From positions 1 to 6,568 of the forward strand of contig JALWNR010000102.1 in NCBI GenBank assembly GCA_027083715.1: a stretch of DNA of 6,568 nt, given 5' to 3'. The notes below the pieces were generated by a model. The model was not told where the DNA came from. It made no database searches and saw only the letters and a list, made by a program, of their open reading frames with translations. Shown piece by piece: positions 1 through 4,366 of the stretch (within the stretch, counting starts at the first letter, position 1; every line of letters begins with the position of its first letter). This DNA comes from Bacteroidales bacterium (lineage in GTDB: Bacteria > Bacteroidota > Bacteroidia > Bacteroidales > NBLH01). The translations under genes were made by a program, and so were the position numbers.

Positions 1-9
1 TTTGCGCTC

Positions 10-106
10 GGGTAAGTCTCATACGACCAGCTCCTGCTGAACTCCCCCAGGACCGGAAGGTAGCAAGGGTAGGCGGTTGTAGCGGTGCGATATGAGTAGC
101 TTACCC
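10..106 (+). ncRNA. ffs: Bacterial small signal recognition particle RNA (4.5S/SRP RNA)
   Basis: This is the RNA scaffold of the signal recognition particle. It binds the M domain of Ffh and helps deliver ribosomes making membrane proteins to FtsY. The conserved domain IV hairpin is plain: a GGAA tetraloop at 55-58 closed by acc (52-54) and ggt (59-61), and the symmetric internal loop made by CAGG (48-51) opposite AGCA (62-65). Flanking C-rich (44-47) and G-rich (67-69) bases continue the stem. The two ends also pair: gggtaag (10-16) with cttaccc (100-106), and ctcata (18-23) with tatgag (91-96). The length of about 97 nt fits the small bacterial type without an Alu domain. The bases TTTG at 1-4 could be the end of a Bacteroidota promoter box cut by the window edge. 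The exact 5' end is inferred from the closing helix. Confidence 0.95.
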
Positions 107-115
107 ACTTTTTTT
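100..115 (+). terminator. Intrinsic terminator of the SRP RNA (closing helix plus T run)
   Basis: The 3' arm of the SRP RNA closing helix (100-106) is followed, after two bases, by seven T at 109-115. The long helix of the RNA itself therefore serves as the terminator stem. Confidence 0.6.
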
Positions 116-208
116 AGTTTAGCAATTAACAATTCAAACACAACTCTAATATAATTAAAAAAGCCTTCTGTTAATTCCAGATATTATTCCAACATAAAAT
201 ATTAAAAA

Positions 209-865
209 ATGAAATTTTTTATCGACACAGCAAATTTAGAGCAAATCCGTGAAGCACAGGCTTTAGGTATTCTGGATGGTGTTACTACCAATCCTTCCTT
301 GATGGCAAAAGAAGGTATAAAAGGCGATGAAGCCATATTAAATCATTACAAAACCATTTGCGAAATAGTGGATGGCGATGTAAGTGCCGAAGTAATTGCA
401 ACCGATTACGAAGGTATGATTAAAGAAGGCGAAGAACTGGCTGCATTGCATCCGCAAATTGTGGTAAAAGTACCGATTACCAAAGACGGAATTAAAGCCA
501 TTAAATACCTTACAGACAAAGGAATTAAAACGAACTGTACTTTGATTTTTTCGCCCGGACAAGCTCTTTTGGCGGCAAAAGCCGGAGCAACCTACGTTTC
601 ACCATTTATTGGTCGCCTTGATGATAATGCAAGCGATGGTGTGGATTTGATTTACAAAATTGTGGATATGTTTGGCACTTATGGTATCAGAACACAAGTA
701 TTGGCAGCCTCAATTCGCCATACTATGCATATTATACAGTGTGCCGAAGCCGGAGCCGATGTGGCAACTTGCCCGCTGGATGCAATTCTCGGTTTATTGA
801 AACATCCTTTGACGGATATCGGATTGGAAAAATTTATTGCCGATTCAAAGAAAATGGGTAAATAA
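209..865 (+). CDS. tal: Transaldolase, short TalC/FSA-like family (218 aa)
   Basis: This is a cytoplasmic class I aldolase-fold enzyme of the non-oxidative pentose phosphate pathway. It moves a dihydroxyacetone unit between sedoheptulose 7-phosphate and glyceraldehyde 3-phosphate through a Schiff base on lysine. At 218 residues it has the length of the short TalC/MipB/FSA family, not the roughly 320 residues of TalB. Visible motifs are FIDTAN (4-9, Asp6), GVTTNPS (24-30, Asn28), VVKVPIT (85-91, Schiff-base Lys87), Thr111, SPFIGR (131-136) and AAS (166-168). Two positions separate transaldolases from fructose-6-phosphate aldolase: Glu61 stands where E. coli FsaA has Gln59, and Phe133 where FsaA has Tyr131. 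Both favour transaldolase. The ATG is fixed by an in-frame TAA at 203-205. No Shine-Dalgarno is present, as usual in Bacteroidota. The gene lies alone between the SRP RNA terminator and its own terminator, so it is probably monocistronic. Family assignment is very secure; the exact activity is inferred. Confidence 0.95.
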   Translation: MKFFIDTANLEQIREAQALGILDGVTTNPSLMAKEGIKGDEAILNHYKTICEIVDGDVSAEVIATDYEGMIKEGEELAALHPQIVVKVPITKDGIKAIKYLTDKGIKTNCTLIFSPGQALLAAKAGATYVSPFIGRLDDNASDGVDLIYKIVDMFGTYGIRTQVLAASIRHTMHIIQCAEAGADVATCPLDAILGLLKHPLTDIGLEKFIADSKKMGK

Positions 866-883
866 AAATATTTTTTTAGCGTT

Positions 884-925
884 AAAAGGCGTATGCTATT
901 TTTGTAAATTGCATACGCCTTTTTT
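884..925 (+). terminator. Rho-independent terminator after tal
   Basis: An exact 13-bp inverted repeat (884-896 with 911-923) contains a GC-rich core, ggcgtatgc/gcatacgcc. The 3' arm runs into a T run at 920-925. The flanking A run on the left and T run on the right could let it work in both directions. The 14-base loop happens to contain TATTTTTG, a perfect TAnnTTTG promoter box (897-904). Confidence 0.85.
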
Positions 926-956
926 ATTTCGCTGATATTCAATTGTTTAGAAAAAT

Positions 957-1042
957 TCATGCTTTCTTAGAGATAAATTTTAATAAACTTGACACTTTTT
1001 TGAAGATAAATAGTTCGAGTATGACACTTTTTGGGAGATAAA
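957..1042. repeat. Short direct repeats, 2-3 copies at 32-33 bp steps
   Basis: Two 21-base copies, 990-1010 and 1022-1042, share 19 of 21 bases (TGACACTTTTT, then a variable stretch, then AGATAAA). A poorer third copy at 957-977 matches the first in about 15 of 21 bases and keeps AGATAAA. The start-to-start steps are 33 and 32 bases. They occupy the 272-base spacer between tal and the Usp gene, which otherwise holds only the tal terminator and A/T-rich sequence. Repeats starting with TG and stepped inside an end are reminiscent of IS21-family termini, but no transposase is present. Paired regulator sites are the alternative. Confidence 0.6.
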
Positions 1043-1137
1043 CTTAGCAGATGTAAAAAATCGATATAAAAAGACAGACAATACAATACATTTTATTATT
1101 TTTACCGAAATTATAAAATCTTAAAATATAATACTGA

Positions 1138-2040
1138 ATGGAAGCAAGTAAAAAAATTCTGACCGCAGTTGATTTTGACGAGCAATCGTTAATTGCTTTA
1201 AAATATGCCAAACATTTTGCCGAAATATTAAACTACGAACTTGTAGTAATGAGTGTTATTGAGGAAAGTAGTTTTTTTGCAAAATTAATGTCTTCGGATG
1301 ATATGATTTTGAAAATGAACAAAGAAGCCGAAGCTAAACTCAAAGAAATTGTCGGAAGCTCAGACAAAATAAATATTTCAACCAGAATAGAGCATGGTAA
1401 ACCACACGAAAAAATCATCAGCGTAGCTGATGAAATTAAACCTTCGCTTATTTTTATGGGAAAAAGTGAATTGCCGAAATACAAACGTCCGTTTATTGGC
1501 TCCAACTCATTGCACGTAATGCTTGATAGCAATTATCCGGTAATTACTATCCGTGGAAATTACGATTTTGAGACCTATAAAAATGAACATAAAGAAATTT
1601 TGGTTCCTTTGGATTTTGATGCGGAAACCAGTGAGCAGGTAACGGCTGCCATTGAATTTGCAAAAATATTTAATACCGGATTGCGTATTGTAACTATTCA
1701 ACGCGATGGAGCTAAAGGCGAGGAGATGAAGCTTTTGAGTGCATTGGGTAAGACCAAAGATGCAGTTGAAGCAGCCGGTGTAAATTGCGAGCAAGAACTC
1801 ATTTATGAAGAAAAACAGGATGTTGCTGATGTTGTTACGGAAATGGCAATCAATAAAAAATCGCTAATGATTGTGATTATGACCCGCAAAGAAAAACGTA
1901 TTGCGGACTTTGTTTTGGGGTCAAATGCACGTGAAATTATCAGTTCTTCGGATATTCCTGTACTTTCTGTTCAGCCCTGGGATGCAAAAGGTGGCAGTAA
2001 AATATTTTCGTTGTTGTACGATCCTTTGAATGTATATTAA
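1138..2040 (+). CDS. Universal stress protein with two tandem Usp domains (300 aa)
   Basis: This is a soluble cytoplasmic stress-response protein built from two Usp (Rossmann-like) domains, about residues 5-138 and 152-280. Each opens with the typical strand and Asp pair (ILTAVDFD, ILVPLDFD) and ends in a strand of the type PVITIR or PVLSVQ. The family ATP-binding signature G-2x-G-9x-G-S is incomplete in both. Domain 1 keeps Gly108 and Gly121-Ser122 but has Glu111 in place of the second Gly. Domain 2 keeps only Gly261-Ser262, with Met248 and Lys251 at the other two glycine positions. Nucleotide binding may therefore be weak or absent, especially in domain 2 (inference). No signal peptide or membrane segment is seen. 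The start is set by a TGA directly before the ATG (1135-1137). The tandem form is common in Bacteroidota. The physiological role cannot be told from sequence. It appears to be its own transcription unit. Confidence 0.93.
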   Translation: MEASKKILTAVDFDEQSLIALKYAKHFAEILNYELVVMSVIEESSFFAKLMSSDDMILKMNKEAEAKLKEIVGSSDKINISTRIEHGKPHEKIISVADEIKPSLIFMGKSELPKYKRPFIGSNSLHVMLDSNYPVITIRGNYDFETYKNEHKEILVPLDFDAETSEQVTAAIEFAKIFNTGLRIVTIQRDGAKGEEMKLLSALGKTKDAVEAAGVNCEQELIYEEKQDVADVVTEMAINKKSLMIVIMTRKEKRIADFVLGSNAREIISSSDIPVLSVQPWDAKGGSKIFSLLYDPLNVY

Positions 2041-2065
2041 TTTTAGATAATAGAAGGTTTTATAG

Positions 2066-2097
2066 AGACACGCTCACGCCACGACGTGTCTTTATTT
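2066..2097 (+). terminator. Probable terminator after the Usp gene
   Basis: A 7-bp stem, agacacg (2066-2072) with cgtgtct (2085-2091), encloses a 12-base loop and leads into a T-rich stretch (tttatttta). It sits 26 bases after the Usp stop codon. The stem is short and the T run is broken by A, so efficiency is uncertain and some read-through into aroK is possible. Confidence 0.6.
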
Positions 2098-2127
2098 TAT
2101 TTTTAAGAACCCAATTAACTAACTTCC

Positions 2128-2640
2128 ATGCTTGTTTATCTTATCGGTTTTATGGGAAGCGGAAAATCTACCGCAGGGAAAAAACTTGCCAATAAGTTAG
2201 GATTTGAATTTATTGATTTGGATCATCTTATTGAGCAGGAAACCGATTTATCGATTAGTGAATATTTTGAAAAATTCGGTGAGGAAAAATTTCGTGAATT
2301 AGAAGGTAAAGTACTGCATAAAACTTCTTTGCTTGATAAGGCTGTAATTTCAACCGGTGGCGGGACTCCCTGTTTTTTTGATAATATGGATACTATAAAC
2401 AAAAATGGAGTTTCTGTTTATTTAAAGACTGATATCCCGCTTATTATGAGCCGCTTAAAAGGTGAAAAAAATCAACGGCCGCTTATTCAAAATAAAACTG
2501 ATGAAGAATTGCGCACTTATTTAAGTGATTTGTTAGCTGTACGCGAAAAGTATTATGAACAAGCACATATTGTTGTAGTGGCAAAGAGTTTGAATATAAA
2601 TGACTTAGCAGACAGAATTACACTTTTTGCAAAAGAATAA
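2128..2640 (+). CDS. aroK: Shikimate kinase (170 aa)
   Basis: This enzyme phosphorylates shikimate at the 3-hydroxyl with ATP, the fifth step of the chorismate (aromatic amino acid) pathway, in the cytoplasm. The full family pattern is visible: P-loop GFMGSGKST (7-15, Lys13), the Asp pair DLD (30-32) for Mg and shikimate, FRELE with Arg56, GGG (77-79) for shikimate, the lid arginine in NQRPL (Arg117), and LAVREKYYEQA with Arg139. Its 170 residues are typical for single-domain AroK. The ATG is supported by an in-frame TAA at 2116-2118. It is not near other aro genes, which is usual in Bacteroidota. Its last 23 bases overlap the end of the convergent methyltransferase gene, and its likely terminator hairpin lies inside that gene. 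Confidence 0.97.
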   Translation: MLVYLIGFMGSGKSTAGKKLANKLGFEFIDLDHLIEQETDLSISEYFEKFGEEKFRELEGKVLHKTSLLDKAVISTGGGTPCFFDNMDTINKNGVSVYLKTDIPLIMSRLKGEKNQRPLIQNKTDEELRTYLSDLLAVREKYYEQAHIVVVAKSLNINDLADRITLFAKE

Positions 2641-3205
2641 AAAGCTCACGTCCGGCGCGTGGCTTTATTGAATTATGGGCTGTTTCCATATATTTTATCT
2701 GAAACTTAGCGGAAAAAAGTTTACGATATTCTTCTTCGGTACCACCAAAAGGCGGAAAATCATTACCAAATTCATGCTTAAAGAACAAACCTACCATTTT
2801 ACCACCCGGATTGAGTAAATCATAAACTTTTTGTACATATTCGGCTCTTTTTTCAGGTCGGAAAGAGGTGAAAAATGCCAGTTCGATAATCAAATCGTAT
2901 TTGCCTTGATGTTCAAAAAAGTCGCCTGTCAAAATTCTACTATTCGGGAAATCCGGTACTCTTTTCAAAAATGATTGAACGGATGATTCAGCAAAATCCA
3001 TATAGTAAACACCAGAAAAAGCTTTTTTATGTAAATATTCTACTTCGTAGCCGTTGCCTGCGCCCGGAATTAGAATTTTTATTGATTTATCCGTTAGTTG
3101 GTCAATATATTCTTTGACTGGAGGTGATACATTACCTGTATCCCAACCGGTTTGTTTTTCTTGCCAGCGTTTTTCCCAGTATGTTTTGTCAAAAAATTTG
3201 GACAT
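2618..3205 (-). CDS. TPMT-family SAM-dependent methyltransferase (195 aa)
   Basis: This is a class I (Rossmann-fold) methyltransferase of the thiopurine S-methyltransferase type. The N-terminal stretch YWEKRWQEKQTGWDTG (9-24) is the family hallmark that caps the active site. Motif I is ILIPGAGNGYE (44-54), which binds S-adenosylmethionine. Asp70 ends the second strand and would hold the ribose, GDFFE (94-98) is the adenine-side acidic loop, YDLIIE (103-108) is motif-IV-like, and LLNPGGKMVGLFF (130-142) is the next strand. Known relatives methylate thiopurines, thiols, halides or selenium/tellurium compounds; the substrate here cannot be named. The ATG follows the hldA stop codon by three bases in the same frame, so the two are very probably co-transcribed and translationally coupled. 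The C-terminal RELFILLQKV is consistent with the family end, so the 23-base overlap with aroK appears real. Confidence 0.9.
   Translation of the reverse strand: MSKFFDKTYWEKRWQEKQTGWDTGNVSPPVKEYIDQLTDKSIKILIPGAGNGYEVEYLHKKAFSGVYYMDFAESSVQSFLKRVPDFPNSRILTGDFFEHQGKYDLIIELAFFTSFRPEKRAEYVQKVYDLLNPGGKMVGLFFKHEFGNDFPPFGGTEEEYRKLFSAKFQIKYMETAHNSIKPRAGRELFILLQKV
2641..2666. terminator. Hairpin just after aroK, inside the methyltransferase coding end
   Basis: The arms aaagctcacg (2641-2650) and cgtggcttt (2658-2666) pair over nine base pairs with one bulged T, around a 7-base loop. It begins one base after the aroK stop codon. Only a weak T stretch follows on the plus strand. On the minus strand the same bases encode residues 180-189 of the methyltransferase. 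Most likely it ends aroK transcription. Confidence 0.5.
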
Positions 3206-3208
3206 AGA

Positions 3209-4210
3209 TTATTCTTGTATCTTAATCTCCAAATACTCTTCCATCAGCAGGTCCTTGTCAATAGGTACTACACCTACTTTTTCGCAAACTAAACCACCGG
3301 CAAGATTGGATATAAAAGCAATTTCATCAACTTGCATTCCGGCTGCCAAACAAAGACTTGCCGTACTAATTACCGTATCTCCGGCTCCGGAAACATCGGC
3401 AATATCGCGCACCTCGGCAGGTATATTATGATATGAGCCATTATCGTTAATGTAAATACCTAATTCTGAGAGGGTAATCATTACCGTGTCAATACTCATC
3501 TCACTACGCAGGCGATTGGCTGCCTGATGCAAAGCATCAAAATCACTTTTTTCAATATCAAGTTTTAGACCTTCGATCAGCTCTTTGAAATTCGGTTTAA
3601 AAAGACTGACTCCATGATAGTCCATAAAGTTTCTTTTTTTAGGGTCAACCAGTGTCGGGATGTTTTTTTCTTTTGCAAATTTTACTACGGAACTGATGAT
3701 TTCGGGAGTGATTACTCCTTTATCGTAATCCTCAAAAATAATGGCATTTATGCGCTTATCTTCGATGATGGATTGTATTTTTTCGATAAAACGGTTTTGA
3801 ATTTCCGGCAGAATATTATCGGTAATTTCTTCATCAATACGCAAAAGGTGCTGATTATCACTAATTACACGAGTTTTAATAGTGGTAATCCGGTTTTTGT
3901 CCTGCATAATTCCATCTGCCGGAAGATTTTTGTCGTGCAGTATATCAATCAGGATGTGTGATTTATCATCATCGCCAATTACAGAACACAAATAGGGTGT
4001 TGCTCCCAGTGACTGGACATTCAGTGCCACGTTTCCGGCTCCACCCAGTCGGTGTTCAATTTTTGTACGCGCAATAATAGGTACAGGAGCTTCGGGCGAA
4101 ATCCTGTCCACTTTGCCCCAAAAATAGGTGTCGATCATTACATCACCTATTATCAGAATATTAAAACTATTGAATTGTTCAAAAATCCGGTGTATTTGTT
4201 CGTTATTCAC
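3209..4210 (-). CDS. hldA: D-glycero-beta-D-manno-heptose-7-phosphate kinase (HldA / RfaE domain I), 333 aa
   Basis: This is a PfkB/ribokinase-family sugar kinase that adds phosphate at C1 of heptose 7-phosphate in ADP-heptose synthesis for lipopolysaccharide or other glycans. Visible family features are IGDVMID (21-27), the HldE/RfaE-type stretch RISPEAPVPI (36-45), the first PfkB signature region GGAGNVALN (56-64), DYDKG (161-165), DPKK (189-192), KPN (205-207), TLSELG (246-251), and the second PfkB signature DVSGAGDTV (272-280) with catalytic base Asp278. E. coli HldE continues into a nucleotidyltransferase domain; this protein stops after the kinase, so a separate HldC-type adenylyltransferase must be elsewhere. 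The start is GTG (4208-4210): an in-frame TAA lies five codons upstream and the next Met, residue 25, is inside the substrate-binding core. It probably leads an operon with the methyltransferase. Close relatives in the PfkB family are excluded by the RISPEAPVP stretch. Confidence 0.92.
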   Translation of the reverse strand: MNNEQIHRIFEQFNSFNILIIGDVMIDTYFWGKVDRISPEAPVPIIARTKIEHRLGGAGNVALNVQSLGATPYLCSVIGDDDKSHILIDILHDKNLPADGIMQDKNRITTIKTRVISDNQHLLRIDEEITDNILPEIQNRFIEKIQSIIEDKRINAIIFEDYDKGVITPEIISSVVKFAKEKNIPTLVDPKKRNFMDYHGVSLFKPNFKELIEGLKLDIEKSDFDALHQAANRLRSEMSIDTVMITLSELGIYINDNGSYHNIPAEVRDIADVSGAGDTVISTASLCLAAGMQVDEIAFISNLAGGLVCEKVGVVPIDKDLLMEEYLEIKIQE

Positions 4211-4232
4211 TATTTTTTGCTTTTAGTTTTTA

Positions 4233-4240
4233 CAAATATA
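4233..4240 (-). promoter_or_regulatory. Candidate Bacteroidota -7 box (TATATTTG) for hldA
   Basis: On the minus strand this reads TATATTTG, an exact match to the TAnnTTTG box of the Bacteroidota primary sigma factor. It ends 22 bases before the GTG start codon, which would give a short leader. No clear TTG (-33) element is seen at the expected distance, so this rests on one box and its position. Confidence 0.5.
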
Positions 4241-4329
4241 TTCTGAAAACAGAACTTAATGATAATTAATAGGGTAATGTATTCTTTGCTTTGGCGAAAG
4301 TTCATTATTTTTTGATAAACTGCTTTTTT

Positions 4330-4362
4330 AGATTTGGAAGATTTTTAAAATCTGCCAAATCT
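4330..4362. repeat. 33-base near-perfect palindrome between the SNF2 gene and hldA
   Basis: Two 16-base arms, 4330-4345 and 4347-4362, are reverse complements with a single mismatch and a one-base centre. It lies five bases past the SNF2 stop codon. Read in the SNF2 direction it is followed by six A, not T, so it is not a textbook intrinsic terminator for that gene, although the hairpin could protect the 3' end of the transcript. Its form, with arms starting AGATTTGG, resembles dispersed palindromes that I recall from Bacteroidota intergenic regions; this likeness is from memory and not verified. Confidence 0.6.
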
Positions 4363-4366
4363 CATA

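Noticed and set aside
116..208. Possible riboswitch or leader before tal.
   Set aside because: The 93 bases are A/T-rich and show no conserved stem set, and no TAnnTTTG box could be found; nothing can be supported.
989..994. TTGACA, the sigma-70 -35 consensus, upstream of the Usp gene.
   Set aside because: No TATAAT-like box lies 16-18 bases downstream, and Bacteroidota use a different promoter consensus. The hexamer is part of the first 21-base repeat.
2072..2650. Shared GCTCACG in the hairpins after the Usp gene (2072-2078) and after aroK (2644-2650).
   Set aside because: Seven bases is too short to claim a repeat family; the rest of the two hairpins differs.
3054..3431. Plus-strand open frame of 125 codons across the hldA-methyltransferase junction.
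   Set aside because: It is antisense to two well-supported conserved genes and has a Ser/Pro/Ile-rich composition typical of a shadow frame.
4208..4366. Possible small gene or RNA in the spacer between hldA and the SNF2 gene.
   Set aside because: Only the candidate promoter and the palindrome stand out. The remaining sequence is A/T-rich with no convincing reading frame or extended fold.
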